Shown piece after piece: positions 1-9,514 of a DNA stretch of 64,000 nucleotides (the first letter of the stretch is position 1; every line of letters starts with the position of its first letter). The stretch is from Sinorhizobium fredii USDA 205 (lineage in GTDB: Bacteria; Pseudomonadota; Alphaproteobacteria; Rhizobiales; Rhizobiaceae), in NCBI RefSeq assembly GCF_001461695.1, contig NZ_AUTC01000138.1:1-64000 (forward strand). The letters run 5' to 3'. A program made the translations under genes and the position numbers. The notes under the pieces are model-generated. The model searched no databases, had not been told where the DNA came from, and saw only the letters and a program-made list of their open reading frames with translations.

Positions 1-273
1 TTATAGACCCGCACCCTCCAACACGTCAACAGGGTTCTTGGAAAAAACTTCAAAAAACGACAAGTAACTGATTCCACATACGTATTTTAAACGGGCAGGA
101 AGAGCATTGGGAACCGCCCCTAAAATCAGCGTCGAAAATGTTGACCGGTTGGTAAAATCGTTCCGTCTTGCGCATTCTCGCGTCGGAGCGCGATATCCTC
201 GCCGTCGAAGCCGCTTTTCCGCGGTCGCCAAAGGCTGCTAGTGTCGGCGTATCTTAGAGAGGAGAATTCGGGG
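1..273. other. Left-edge non-coding region of lower GC
   Basis: This stretch before the first convincing gene is visibly richer in A+T than the rest of the window. An open frame of 76 codons runs on the minus strand from 231 to 1, but its peptide resembles nothing I recognise and its composition is unlike the neighbouring genes, so I do not call it. The promoter of the ornithine-cyclodeaminase-family gene should lie in this stretch. No terminator hairpin is obvious. Confidence 0.4.
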
Positions 274-1221
274 ATGCTGGTACTGGATACGGCTCAGACA
301 CGCGTGGCTCTACCCTGGGACGGGCTCGTCCAAGCGCTTGGCGAGATGTTCGCAAAAGGGTGCGTCATGCCGGTGCGCCATCATCACGATGTCGAGGTCC
401 CCGGCGAGGCGGATGCGACGCTGCTCCTCATGCCGGCCTGGCAGCCGGGCGCCTATATCGGCGTCAAGATGGTTTCGGTTTTCCCCGGCAACCAGACTCG
501 CGGGCTGCCGGCGATCCACGGCAGCTACCTGCTTTCTTCAGGCGCGACCGGCGAGTTGCTGGCGATCCTCGACGGCGGCGAACTGACGGCCCGGCGGACC
601 GCCGCTGCCTCGGCGCTCGCGGCGCGTTATCTGGCGCGCGAAGATGCGAGTCGACTGCTAATGGTCGGAACCGGACGGCTTTCGGCCAATGTCATCGAGG
701 CGCACGCCTCGGTCCGTCCCATCCGCGAGGTGGCAATCTGGGGACGGGATCAGAGGAAGGCAGAGGCGACCGCGAAGGAGCTCGACCTCAAGGGCATCGC
801 GGTTTCGGTCGCGACGGACCTCGAGGCGGCTGCCTGCGAGGCGGATATCATCTCCTGCGCGACGCTCTCTTCCGAGCCGCTGATCCGCGGCGACTGGCTG
901 AAGCCCGGCGCCCATCTCGATCTGATCGGCGCCTTCAAGCCGACGATGCGCGAAACGGACGATCGTGCCGTCGCCCGCGCCAGCATCTTCGTCGACACAC
1001 GCGACGGGGCACTTAAGGAAGGCGGCGACATCGTCCAGCCGCTCAAGGCCGGCGTCATCACGGAAGCGGCAATCCGTGCCGATCTCTTCGAGCTTGCCCG
1101 CGGCGCGCATGCCGGCCGCACGGCGCCCGACGAAATCACGCTGTTCAAATCGGTCGGCGCCGCCCTCGAGGATCTCGCCGGCGCCGTGCTCGCCTTCGAG
1201 GCGCACCGGTCCAAGGCTTAG
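274..1221 (+). CDS. Ornithine cyclodeaminase / mu-crystallin family protein
   Basis: A 315-residue protein of the OCD/mu-crystallin family, cytosolic NAD(P)-dependent enzymes. Members include ornithine cyclodeaminase, alanine dehydrogenase and delta1-pyrroline reductases, so the substrate cannot be fixed from sequence. A Rossmann segment with the GTGRLSANVIEAH motif begins about residue 130 and is followed by the family's typical KPGAHLDLIGAFKP stretch near residue 210. I chose ATG 274 rather than the in-frame GTG at 241 because GAGGAG sits about 9 bases upstream of 274 and the protein then begins with the usual family N-terminus. It stands alone, 129 bases before the ABC importer genes, and could be co-transcribed with them. 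Confidence 0.85.
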   Translation: MLVLDTAQTRVALPWDGLVQALGEMFAKGCVMPVRHHHDVEVPGEADATLLLMPAWQPGAYIGVKMVSVFPGNQTRGLPAIHGSYLLSSGATGELLAILDGGELTARRTAAASALAARYLAREDASRLLMVGTGRLSANVIEAHASVRPIREVAIWGRDQRKAEATAKELDLKGIAVSVATDLEAAACEADIISCATLSSEPLIRGDWLKPGAHLDLIGAFKPTMRETDDRAVARASIFVDTRDGALKEGGDIVQPLKAGVITEAAIRADLFELARGAHAGRTAPDEITLFKSVGAALEDLAGAVLAFEAHRSKA

Positions 1222-1350
1222 ACGCGCGCACTCGTTTTGCCGCGCGGGGTGCTTCACCGAAACGTGACGTTGGCCCGGTTCGGCCTGCATTGACGCCACA
1301 GGCCCTTGCCGTACCCTCGGCCGACAACAAGGCGGGAGGAGCAACGCCAC

Positions 1351-2577
1351 ATGACCGGACGGGCAGGAAAACTCATCCTGGCGGCGATGCTGACGCTTGG
1401 TCTTGCGGGCCAAGCGTCCGCCACCGACGCCGGCAATTGGGGTGCCGTCGTCGCCGAAGGCAATGGCCAGACGGTCTATTTCAACGCCTGGGGCGGCTCC
1501 GAGAACATCAACGCCTATATTCGCTGGGCGGGCGGAGAAATGAAGTCCCGCTATGGGGTCGACGTTGTGCACGTAAAGCTCGACGATACGGCGAAAGCGG
1601 TGGCGACGGTCGTCGCGGAAAAGGCGGCAGGGAAGAACGACGGCGGGGCCGTCGATCTGATCTGGATCAACGGCGAGAATTTTGCGGCGATGAAGCACGC
1701 CGGGCTTCTCTTCAGCCCCGACTGGGCGACGAAGCTGCCAAACTGGCGCTATGTCGATCACGAGACCAAGCCAACGGTACTTAAGGATTTCACCATTCCG
1801 ACCGAAGGACTGGAAAGCCCGTGGGGCGGCGCCAAGCTCGTGTTCTTCCATGATTCAGCGCGAACGCGGAATGCCGATCTGCCCGATTCGGCCGCAAGCC
1901 TCCTGAAATGGGCCGAGGCCAATCCGGGCCGCTTCTCCTATCCGCAGCCGCCGGATTTCACCGGTACGTCCTTCCTGAAACAAGTGCTGATCGAGCTGAT
2001 CGACGACAGGAGCAGGCTGCAAAGGCCGGTCGACGAGGCGACCTTCTCGGCGGATGCCGCGCCCCTGTTCGCCTATCTGGACAAGCTGACGCCGCTCTTG
2101 TGGCGGCAGGGCAAGGCCTATCCGCAAAACTATCCCGACATGAAGCAGAAGCTCGCGGACGGCGAGCTCGACATCATCTTCGCCTTCAACCCGGCGGAAG
2201 CCTCCTCCGCAATCGCCAATGGCGAGCTGCCGGAGACGGTGCGCTCCTTCGTCTTTTCCGGCGGCACGCTCGGCAATACGCATTTTCTGGCCATCCCCTA
2301 TAACGCCACAGCCAAGGCCGGCGCATTGCTCCTTGCCGATTTCCTGCTTTCGCCCGAAGCGCAGCTGCGCAAGCAGGATTCGAAGATCTGGGGCGACCCA
2401 ACCGTTCTTTCGCTGGCAAAGCTTTCGGCCGAGGATCGATCCGCCTTCGAAAATCTGGATCTCGGCATAGCGACACTAAAGCCCGACGAGCTCGGACCGG
2501 CGCTCGACGAACCGCATCCGGACTGGATGACCAAGATCGAGGCGGAATGGATCCGGCGATATGGCGCGGCCAATTAG
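1351..2577 (+). CDS. ynjB: ABC transporter substrate-binding protein, YnjB family
   Basis: A 408-residue periplasmic solute-binding protein of the YnjB type. An N-terminal signal peptide (basic residues, then LILAAMLTLGLAGQASA) ends near residue 23. The body has the ABC-importer fold with the family's WGGSENINAYIRW stretch early on. ATG 1351 is preferred over the in-frame start at 1306 because GGGAGGA lies 10 bases before it and the signal peptide starts immediately. It is the first gene of a YnjBCD-like importer; the permease ATG overlaps its end by 17 bases. The substrate is unknown; thiamine-related and other small-molecule substrates have been proposed for relatives, without evidence here. 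Confidence 0.85.
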   Translation: MTGRAGKLILAAMLTLGLAGQASATDAGNWGAVVAEGNGQTVYFNAWGGSENINAYIRWAGGEMKSRYGVDVVHVKLDDTAKAVATVVAEKAAGKNDGGAVDLIWINGENFAAMKHAGLLFSPDWATKLPNWRYVDHETKPTVLKDFTIPTEGLESPWGGAKLVFFHDSARTRNADLPDSAASLLKWAEANPGRFSYPQPPDFTGTSFLKQVLIELIDDRSRLQRPVDEATFSADAAPLFAYLDKLTPLLWRQGKAYPQNYPDMKQKLADGELDIIFAFNPAEASSAIANGELPETVRSFVFSGGTLGNTHFLAIPYNATAKAGALLLADFLLSPEAQLRKQDSKIWGDPTVLSLAKLSAEDRSAFENLDLGIATLKPDELGPALDEPHPDWMTKIEAEWIRRYGAAN

Positions 2578-4258
2578 GACAGGATCGCGCGGTCTTACCA
2601 CGAACACGCTGCTTGCCCTCATCCTGGGACTGCCGATTCTTGCCGGCATAGCGGGGGTCATCCTGCCTGCTTTCGGATATTTGCCGGCGCTCGGCGGCCT
2701 GCGCGTCACGCTCGGCCATTTTGCCGAGCTTGCCGGCCAGCCGCACATCCTGCGCTCCAGCCTCACCGGCCTCGCGGCAGGCCTTGCCACGACCTGCGCT
2801 GCCGTTGCGATCGTCGGCACCTTCCTGGCGGGTTTTGCCGGGATGCCGGCCTTTTCGCGTATCCAGCATCTGGTGTCCCCGTTGCTGGCAGTTCCGCATG
2901 CGGCCGCCGCCTTCGCGCTGGCGTTCCTCGTCGCACCATCGGGCTTTCTCGTTCGGCTGGTTTCGCCGGAACTGACGGGCTTCATGCGGCCGCCGCAATG
3001 GCTCCTTCCGAACGACCCGCTCGCCGTCTCGATGGTCGCGGGGCTCATCACCAAGGAAGTTCCCTTCCTCTTCCTGATCGCGCTCGCCGCATTGCCGCAG
3101 CTCCCGCTTCGCCAAGCGAGGCAATTGACCGCGGCGCTTGGCTATGGGCGCCTGAGCGGCTTTCTGATCAGTGTCTGGCCGGCCCTCTACCGCCAGATCC
3201 GACTGGCCGTTTTCGCGGTCCTCGTCTACTCGGTCTCCGTCGTCGATGTCGCCATCATCCTTGGGCCGCAACTGCCGGCAACGCTGCCGGTGCGGATTGC
3301 GCAATGGGCGGATGATCATGACCTCGGCGCACGTTTTCTCGCCTCGGCAGCCGCATTGTTGCAGCTTGCCATCGTCCTTGCGGCGGTCACGGCCTGGCTC
3401 GTGATCGAACGGATTGGGCGCTTTGTCCTCGCCCGGCTGACCCATTCAGGGCGACGCCTGCGAAACGACGGCGTGCCTCGGTTCGTCTCGGCTGTCGCAA
3501 TGGCGGCCTGCGCCGCTGTCATCTTCCTCGGCATTGCAACTCTCGGCGTCTGGTCGGTCGCGGGACTCTGGCCGTTTCCAGATGCCTGGCCGACAAAGCT
3601 CACGTCGCAAATCTGGCTGCGCACGCTGCCGCAACTCTGGCCAGCGCTGCGCACGACGATCACACTCGCACTCACATCGGCGTCGCTCGCCCTGCTCTCT
3701 GCCGTTCTGCTGCTTCATCGAAATGGCCGCCGCCGCGAAAACGGAACCGGCCATCGACTGCTCTATCTGCCCTTGCTGCTGCCGGAGATCAGTTTCGTTT
3801 TCGGCCTGCAGATCCTGATCGTCGCGGCGGGTCTCAAGCCGGCATTTGGGAGCGTGCTGGCGGTGCATTTCCTGTTCGTCCTGCCTTATGTGCTGTTGTC
3901 GCTCGCAGCACCTTGGCGCGAGCTCGATCCGCGCTTCGAAAGGATCGCCGCCGGGTTCGGCAAGTCCGCGTTGCAAACCCTGCTGACCGTCCGCCTGCCG
4001 CTCCTTTTCCGGGCATGCCTCATCGCCTTTGCCGTCGGCTTCTCGGTCTCTGTCGGCCTCTATCTTCCGACGTTGCTGATCGGGGCGGGGCGGCTGACGA
4101 CGATCGCGACCGAGGCGGTGGCGCTTTCGTCGGGCGGCGATCGTCGGGTGATCGGCGTCTATGCGCTCGTCCAGGCGTCTCTGCCGTTCCTCGCATTTCT
4201 CGTTGCCTCACTTGCCCCCCAGTTGCTATTCCGCAACCGCCGGGCAATGAGGACGTGA
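2561..4258 (+). CDS. ynjC: ABC transporter permease, YnjC type (fused two-domain)
   Basis: A 565-residue inner-membrane permease with two tandem transmembrane permease domains, each of about six segments, separated near residue 290 by a basic stretch. This double length is typical of the YnjC/ThiP/FbpB group. In the first half, residues about 185-205 fit the cytoplasmic loop that contacts the ATPase (RQARQLTAALGYGRLSG); the second half has the matching loop RFERIAAGFGKSALQTLL. The start overlaps the binding-protein gene by 17 bases and the stop abuts the ATPase ATG, so the three are surely translated as one unit. Confidence 0.88.
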   Translation: MARPIRTGSRGLTTNTLLALILGLPILAGIAGVILPAFGYLPALGGLRVTLGHFAELAGQPHILRSSLTGLAAGLATTCAAVAIVGTFLAGFAGMPAFSRIQHLVSPLLAVPHAAAAFALAFLVAPSGFLVRLVSPELTGFMRPPQWLLPNDPLAVSMVAGLITKEVPFLFLIALAALPQLPLRQARQLTAALGYGRLSGFLISVWPALYRQIRLAVFAVLVYSVSVVDVAIILGPQLPATLPVRIAQWADDHDLGARFLASAAALLQLAIVLAAVTAWLVIERIGRFVLARLTHSGRRLRNDGVPRFVSAVAMAACAAVIFLGIATLGVWSVAGLWPFPDAWPTKLTSQIWLRTLPQLWPALRTTITLALTSASLALLSAVLLLHRNGRRRENGTGHRLLYLPLLLPEISFVFGLQILIVAAGLKPAFGSVLAVHFLFVLPYVLLSLAAPWRELDPRFERIAAGFGKSALQTLLTVRLPLLFRACLIAFAVGFSVSVGLYLPTLLIGAGRLTTIATEAVALSSGGDRRVIGVYALVQASLPFLAFLVASLAPQLLFRNRRAMRT

Positions 4259-4924
4259 ATGCTGGACATCGCCGAGACAAGACCCCTGACGCTGGCGGAC
4301 GTGACGATCCGGCTGGCGGAACGGACCCTGCTTGCCGTTTCGGCAAAGGTGATGCCGGGCGAGGTGCTGACGATCATGGGTCCATCCGGCTCCGGAAAGT
4401 CCGCCTTGCTCGCCTTCGCGGGTGGATTCCTCGATCCGGCCTTCGACGCCGGCGGGCGGCTGCTGATCGGCGAGGAAGACGTGACGGACATTCCGGCCAA
4501 CCGGCGCCACGCCGGCATCCTGTTCCAGGATCCGCTGCTCTTTCCCCACCTTTCCATTGGCGGCAATATCGTCTTTGCCATACCGCCGTCGATCAAAGGA
4601 CGTAAGGCACGACACGCCCTTGCCGAGCGGGCGCTCGACGAGGTCGGGCTCGGCGGTTTTTTCGACCGCGACCCGGAAACGCTCTCCGGCGGCCAGAAGG
4701 CGCGGGTGGCGCTGCAGCGGGTTCTCGTCTCGGCACCCCATTTCCTGTTGCTGGACGAGCCCTTTTCGAAACTCGACGCGACCCTCAGGCAACAAGTTCG
4801 CGAACTGGTCTTTTCCAGAGCCAAGGCAGCGGGCCTGCCCGCCATCCTTGTCACCCACGACAGCGCCGATGCCGAGGCCGCGGGCGGCAGGGTGCTCCGG
4901 ATTGGCGAGGAGGAGAAGCCATGA
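4259..4924 (+). CDS. ynjD: ABC transporter ATP-binding protein, YnjD type
   Basis: A 221-residue ATPase that energises the YnjBC importer. The Walker A motif GPSGSGKSA lies near residue 40, the Q-loop (ILFQDPLLFPH) near residue 88, the signature LSGGQKARVALQR near residue 142 and Walker B (LLLDEPFSKLD) near residue 165, followed by the switch His in VTHD. It has no extra C-terminal regulatory domain, unlike maltose-type ATPases. The start follows the permease stop directly and its stop overlaps the hrpB start as ATGA, so hrpB is probably in the same transcript. Confidence 0.9.
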   Translation: MLDIAETRPLTLADVTIRLAERTLLAVSAKVMPGEVLTIMGPSGSGKSALLAFAGGFLDPAFDAGGRLLIGEEDVTDIPANRRHAGILFQDPLLFPHLSIGGNIVFAIPPSIKGRKARHALAERALDEVGLGGFFDRDPETLSGGQKARVALQRVLVSAPHFLLLDEPFSKLDATLRQQVRELVFSRAKAAGLPAILVTHDSADAEAAGGRVLRIGEEEKP

Positions 4925-7383
4925 CGGTCGAGCTTCCGCCCCTGCCCGTCCGCGAAATCCTGCCCGCACTTGCCGAAGCGCTTGAAACTTCTCCGTCGGT
5001 CGTGCTGTCCGCGCCGCCCGGGGCCGGCAAGACGACGCTGGTGCCGCTGTTCCTCCTCGACCAGCCGTGGTTGAACGGCGGCAAGATCATCCTCTTGGAG
5101 CCGCGCCGGCTGGCGGCGCGCGCTGCGGCCGGACGGATGGCCGAATTGCTCGGGGAAAAGGTCGGCGAGACGGTCGGATACCGGATGCGGCTCGACAACC
5201 GTGTCTCGGCGAAGACGCGGATCGAGGTGGTGACCGAAGGCGTTTTTACCCGGATGATCCTCGACGATCCGGAGCTCGCCGGCGTGTCGGCAGTGCTTTT
5301 CGACGAGTTCCACGAGCGATCGCTCGACGCCGATTTCGGCCTGGCGCTGGCGCTGGACGTCCAATCGGCGCTGCGCGACGATTTGAAGATCATCGTCATG
5401 TCGGCGACGCTCGACGTCGAGCGCGTCGCAGGCCTGCTCGGCGATGCGCCGGTCCTTCAGAGCGAGGGGCGGAGCTATCCGGTCGATGTCCGATACGAGA
5501 GCAGAAACAGCGATGAAAGAGTCGAGGATGCGGTGGTTCGGACGATCATCGAGGCGCATCGGTCCGACGCGGGCTCGATCCTCGCCTTCCTGCCCGGCCA
5601 GGCCGAGATTACCCGGACGACTGAGCGCCTCGCCGGGCGTTTCGACCAGAACACGATGATCGTGCCGCTCTATGGCAATCTCAGCCAGAAGGATCAGGAC
5701 GCGGCGATCCGGCCGGCGCCGAAAGGCACGCGCAAGATCGTGCTGGCGACCTCGATCGCCGAAACGTCGATCACCATCGACGGAGTGCGCATCATCGTCG
5801 ACAGCGGGCTGCAGCGGCTGCCGGTGTTCGAAGCCTCGACCGGCATCACCCGGCTCGAGACCGTGCGCGTGTCGCGGGCTTCGGCCGACCAGCGCGCCGG
5901 CCGCGCCGGGCGAACCGAGCCGGGCGTCGCCATCCGGCTGTGGCACGCCGGCCAGACGGCGGCGCTTACCGCCTTCACGCCGCCGCAGATCCTTGCCAGC
6001 GACCTTTCCGGCCTTTTGCTCGACCTTGCCCATTGGGGGGTCGCCGACCCATCGTCACTCAGCTTCATCGACCTGCCGCCGGAAACGACGCTGCGCGAGG
6101 CGCGCGACCTGCTCGTCGAATTGGGGGCGCTCGACGCACATGGCGCGTTGACCCCGAGAGGGCGCATCATCCGCGACCTGGCGCTGCCTGTCAGGCTGGC
6201 GGCAATGGCCGTGTCGGCGGCAGAAGAGGGCCAGGCAGCGGAGGCCTGCCTGATCGCGGTGATGCTCACCGAGCAGGGTCTCGGCGGCAGCAGCCTCGAC
6301 ATCGAGGATCGGCTGCGCCGCTTCCGGAGCGAGCGCAGCGACCGGGCGGAGGCGGCTCGCGGGCTTGCCAGGCGGATGGCGGCGGACCTCACTGCGTCAC
6401 AGGCCAAGGGCGAGCGTGCTCTGCCGGGGGTGCTGCTGATGCACGCCTTTCCCGATCGAATCGCGCTGCAGCGCGGTGGCCGCGGCCGCTTCGTCATGGC
6501 CAACGGACGTGGTGCGGAAGTGCCGGAAACCGAGCGACTGGCGGCGGCAGGGATGCTGGTGATCGCCGACCTGACGGGACGAGCCGGGGCACAGCGGGTG
6601 CTGGCGGCGGCGGAGATCACCAGGGCGGAGGTCGAAGCGCACATGCCTGAGGCGATCGTCACGGAAGAGCAAAGCTTCTTCGACCGGGCGAGCCGCCAGG
6701 TGAGAGCCCGCCGGGTGACGCGGCTTGGAGCGATCGTCTTCGAAGAGGCGCCGCTGCCCCGGCCGCGCGGCGAGGCGGCCGCGCGGGCGCTCGCCGACGG
6801 CATTCGCCAGTTGGGGCTCGCTGCGGTGCCTTTTCCGAAGGACGTGGATCAATTGCGCGACCGCATCGGCTTTCTGCACCGGTCGATCGGCGAGCCCTGG
6901 CCGGACATGTCGGATGCGGCGCTCCTCGCCCGCCTCGAGGAATGGTTCGTTCCTTTTCAGGGCGATGCCGGCGGCATTGACGGGATCAAGGGCCGCGATC
7001 TCACCGAGGGCCTGCTGTCGCTCGTGCCGGACGATCTGCAGCGCGATCTCGCCAAGCTCGCCCCGACGCATTTCGAAGCGCCGACCGGGCAGCGTCACCC
7101 GATCCACTACGACGGCAACGAACCGCTGCTTTCCATTCGCGTCCAGGAACTCTTCGGGCTCAAGACACATCCGACGGTCGGCGACGGACGGCTGCCGCTG
7201 CTGCTCGAACTGATCTCGCCCGGCCAGCGGCCAATCCAGACGACGCGCGACCTGCCGGGCTTCTGGGCGGGCTCCTGGAAGGATGTCAGAGCCGACATGC
7301 GCGGCCGCTATCCCAAGCATCCCTGGCCGGACGATCCGGCCAACGCCATGCCGACGACGCGGGCCAAGCCGCGCGGCACATAA
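4921..7383 (+). CDS. hrpB: ATP-dependent RNA helicase HrpB
   Basis: An 820-residue DEAH-family helicase of normal HrpB length. Visible motifs are Walker A (APPGAGKTT, about residue 36), the box II variant FDEFHERSLD near residue 122, motif III SATLD near residue 161, AETSITIDGV near residue 280 and motif VI QRAGRAGR near residue 325. The C-terminus ends in the HrpB-specific region with PIQTTRDLPGFWAGSW near residue 775. The cellular role of HrpB is poorly defined. The ATGA overlap with the upstream ATPase suggests translational coupling. A RIME1-like repeat begins 27 bases after the stop. Confidence 0.95.
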   Translation: MTVELPPLPVREILPALAEALETSPSVVLSAPPGAGKTTLVPLFLLDQPWLNGGKIILLEPRRLAARAAAGRMAELLGEKVGETVGYRMRLDNRVSAKTRIEVVTEGVFTRMILDDPELAGVSAVLFDEFHERSLDADFGLALALDVQSALRDDLKIIVMSATLDVERVAGLLGDAPVLQSEGRSYPVDVRYESRNSDERVEDAVVRTIIEAHRSDAGSILAFLPGQAEITRTTERLAGRFDQNTMIVPLYGNLSQKDQDAAIRPAPKGTRKIVLATSIAETSITIDGVRIIVDSGLQRLPVFEASTGITRLETVRVSRASADQRAGRAGRTEPGVAIRLWHAGQTAALTAFTPPQILASDLSGLLLDLAHWGVADPSSLSFIDLPPETTLREARDLLVELGALDAHGALTPRGRIIRDLALPVRLAAMAVSAAEEGQAAEACLIAVMLTEQGLGGSSLDIEDRLRRFRSERSDRAEAARGLARRMAADLTASQAKGERALPGVLLMHAFPDRIALQRGGRGRFVMANGRGAEVPETERLAAAGMLVIADLTGRAGAQRVLAAAEITRAEVEAHMPEAIVTEEQSFFDRASRQVRARRVTRLGAIVFEEAPLPRPRGEAAARALADGIRQLGLAAVPFPKDVDQLRDRIGFLHRSIGEPWPDMSDAALLARLEEWFVPFQGDAGGIDGIKGRDLTEGLLSLVPDDLQRDLAKLAPTHFEAPTGQRHPIHYDGNEPLLSIRVQELFGLKTHPTVGDGRLPLLLELISPGQRPIQTTRDLPGFWAGSWKDVRADMRGRYPKHPWPDDPANAMPTTRAKPRGT

Positions 7384-7409
7384 AGCTGGTTTATCATTCG
7401 CGGAACGCG

Positions 7410-7513
7410 CTACAGCGCCGTGCGTCTTTTCAGACGCACAAAGGACGATGTAGCACTTTGAATTGCTGCATGTTTTTGTCCTTAAATCGGCTACGATTTA
7501 AGGAAACATGCAG
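7410..7513 (+). repeat. RIME1-like palindromic repeat, copy 1
   Basis: A 104-bp element made of two large palindromes. The first is CTACA...TGTAG enclosing the hairpin GTGCGTCT-tttc-AGACGCAC. The second is CTGCATGTTT...AAACATGCAG enclosing CCTTAAATCG-gcta-CGATTTAAGG. A second copy at 29266-29369 in the same orientation differs at only four positions. Size, architecture and host match my recollection of the Rhizobium-specific intergenic mosaic element RIME1 (about 108 bp). It fills most of the hrpB-actS gap and could terminate the hrpB transcript. Confidence 0.85.
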
Positions 7514-7554
7514 TAGACTTTTGAGGCGGGCGCATAGGGGAACAGATTGGCAGC

Positions 7555-8847
7555 ATGGCGACGATGACACTCGACCACAACGAACTCAACAGCAATCGCA
7601 GCCTGAGGCTGCAGACACTGGTGCGGCTGCGCTGGCTGGCGGTCGGCGGCCAGTCCGTGGCGGTCATCGTCACCGCGCTGTGGCTGCAGTTCCCCCTGCC
7701 GCTCGTCTCCTGCTCGCTGCTGATTGCCAGCCTGGCACTGCTCAATTTCTTTCTCACCATTCGCTTCCCGCCGACGCATCGCCTGACTGCGCCGGCCGCC
7801 TTCGCCCTGCTCGGTCTCGATCTCGCGCAACTGACCGCACTCCTCTTCATCACCGGCGGGCTCACCAATCCGTTTGCGCCGCTGCTTTGCGTGCCGGTCA
7901 TCATCTCGTCCGCCTCGCAGCCGAAGCCGCACAGCATCGTGCTCGCCGTGTTCGCGGTGATCGGCGTCACGGCGCTGGCGTTCTCGCCCTTTCCGCTGCC
8001 CTGGTATCCCGGCACCGTCCTGTTGATGCCGCGCGTGCTGACGGCCGGCGTCTGGTTCGCGATCGTCTCGATGACGGCCTTTGCCGCCTTCTACACCTAT
8101 CGTGTGTCGCTCGAGGCGAGCGAGCTCTCCGAGGCCCTGACGGCGACCGAACTGGTGCTCCAGCGCGAAAAGCACCTGTCGCAGCTCGACGGGCTCGCGG
8201 CGGCGGCGGCCCACGAACTCGGCACGCCGCTTGCCACGATCACCGTCGTTGCCAAGGAAATGGAGCGGGAGCTTGGCGACGACCCTCGCTTCGGCGAGGA
8301 CGTCCATCTGCTGCGCAGCCAGAGCGAGCGTTGCCGCGACATCCTGAAGCGACTGACGACGCTATCCTCCGAGAGCGAGGAGCATATGCGGCTCCTGCCG
8401 CTTTCCTCGCTGATCGAGGAGGTGATGGCGCCACATCGCGAATTCGGCATCCAGATCAAGCTCGTCGAGAAAGGCGACCGCGGTAGCGAGCCCGTCGGCA
8501 ATCGCAATGCGGGTATCCTCTACGGCCTCGGAAATCTCCTCGAAAATGCCGTCGACTATGCGCGGGAGGCCGTGACGGTGACCGTCGAACACACCACGGA
8601 ACGCGTCAAGGTGACGATCGAGGACGATGGCGACGGCTTTTCGCCGGATATCCTCGCGAGAATCGGCGAACCATACGTTACGCGGCGGCAAAAGGAAGAC
8701 AGCGCCGGCGGGCTGGGGCTCGGACTTTTCATCGCCAAAACGCTGCTGGAGCGATCCGGCGCCCGGCTCCGCTTTGAAAATGGTCCCGGTGCCCGGGTCA
8801 GCGTCGAATGGCCGCGCGCCCTGATGGATACGAAACTGGCGAAATGA
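7555..8847 (+). CDS. actS: Redox-sensing histidine kinase ActS/RegB
   Basis: A 430-residue membrane sensor kinase that phosphorylates ActR/RegA in response to redox or acid conditions. About six transmembrane segments span residues 25-190. The quinone-site heptapeptide typical of RegB, GGLTNPF, is at 101-107. The H-box AAHELGTPLAT carries the phospho-accepting His220, and the RegB redox Cys is present as Cys260 in SERCRDIL. The C-terminal ATPase domain has the N-box (LLENAVDYA) and G-box motifs. actR follows 85 bases downstream on the same strand. Confidence 0.93.
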   Translation: MATMTLDHNELNSNRSLRLQTLVRLRWLAVGGQSVAVIVTALWLQFPLPLVSCSLLIASLALLNFFLTIRFPPTHRLTAPAAFALLGLDLAQLTALLFITGGLTNPFAPLLCVPVIISSASQPKPHSIVLAVFAVIGVTALAFSPFPLPWYPGTVLLMPRVLTAGVWFAIVSMTAFAAFYTYRVSLEASELSEALTATELVLQREKHLSQLDGLAAAAAHELGTPLATITVVAKEMERELGDDPRFGEDVHLLRSQSERCRDILKRLTTLSSESEEHMRLLPLSSLIEEVMAPHREFGIQIKLVEKGDRGSEPVGNRNAGILYGLGNLLENAVDYAREAVTVTVEHTTERVKVTIEDDGDGFSPDILARIGEPYVTRRQKEDSAGGLGLGLFIAKTLLERSGARLRFENGPGARVSVEWPRALMDTKLAK

Positions 8848-8932
8848 TTTTTGGCAGTTTATTGAAGACTTAATAGGAAAACCCACATAATTTCAGCGCA
8901 ACTGCCCAAATGTGGGCTCCGGATTTGAAAGA

Positions 8933-9514
8933 ATGACCGAAAAATCGACGGGTGCCCACGCCACCCCTGCTGATGCCGAACTGATCGGACCGGATAAAAC
9001 GCTTTTGATCGTCGATGACGACGGCCCCTTTCTACGTCGCCTGGCGCGCGCCATGGAGGCCCGCGGCTTCACGGTCGAAATCGCCGAATCCGTGGCCGAG
9101 GGCATCGCCAAGGCCAAGACGAACCCGCCCAAGCACGCGGTCATCGATCTGAGGCTCGGCGACGGCAGCGGGCTCGACGTCATCGAGGCCATCCGCGGCC
9201 GGCGCGGCGACACGCGGATGATCGTGCTGACCGGCTATGGCAACATCGCCACGGCGGTGAATGCGGTGAAGCTGGGGGCGCTCGACTATCTCGCCAAGCC
9301 GGCCGATGCCGACGAGATCTTCGCCGCCCTCGTGCGCCGCCAGGGCGAGCGCGTCGAACTGCCGGAAAACCCGATGTCGGCCGATCGCGTGCGCTGGGAA
9401 CACATCCAGCGCGTCTACGAAATGTGCGAACGCAACGTCTCGGAGACGGCGCGGCGGCTCAACATGCACCGCCGCACGCTGCAGCGCATCCTGGCGAAGC
9501 GCGCACCGAAGTAA
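8933..9514 (+). CDS. actR: Response regulator ActR/RegA
   Basis: A 193-residue response regulator of the RegA/PrrA/ActR type, partner of ActS. The receiver domain has the acidic pair DDD at 28-30, phospho-acceptor Asp72 in IDLRLGDGSG and the conserved Lys in LAKPADADE. A Fis-type helix-turn-helix (NVSETARRLNMHRRTLQRIL) closes the protein. ATG 8933 is chosen; an in-frame GTG at 8912 would add seven residues with no family support. In S. meliloti this pair governs acid tolerance and redox-dependent genes. Confidence 0.95.
   Translation: MTEKSTGAHATPADAELIGPDKTLLIVDDDGPFLRRLARAMEARGFTVEIAESVAEGIAKAKTNPPKHAVIDLRLGDGSGLDVIEAIRGRRGDTRMIVLTGYGNIATAVNAVKLGALDYLAKPADADEIFAALVRRQGERVELPENPMSADRVRWEHIQRVYEMCERNVSETARRLNMHRRTLQRILAKRAPK

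Noticed and set aside
1..231. 76-codon minus-strand frame at the left edge
   Set aside because: No recognisable motif, unlike neighbouring codon use, and no ribosome site that decides a start.
7458..7520. Small frames starting inside the RIME1-like repeats (also near 29300)
   Set aside because: The same short peptide is read from both repeat copies, so it comes from the repeat and not from a gene.
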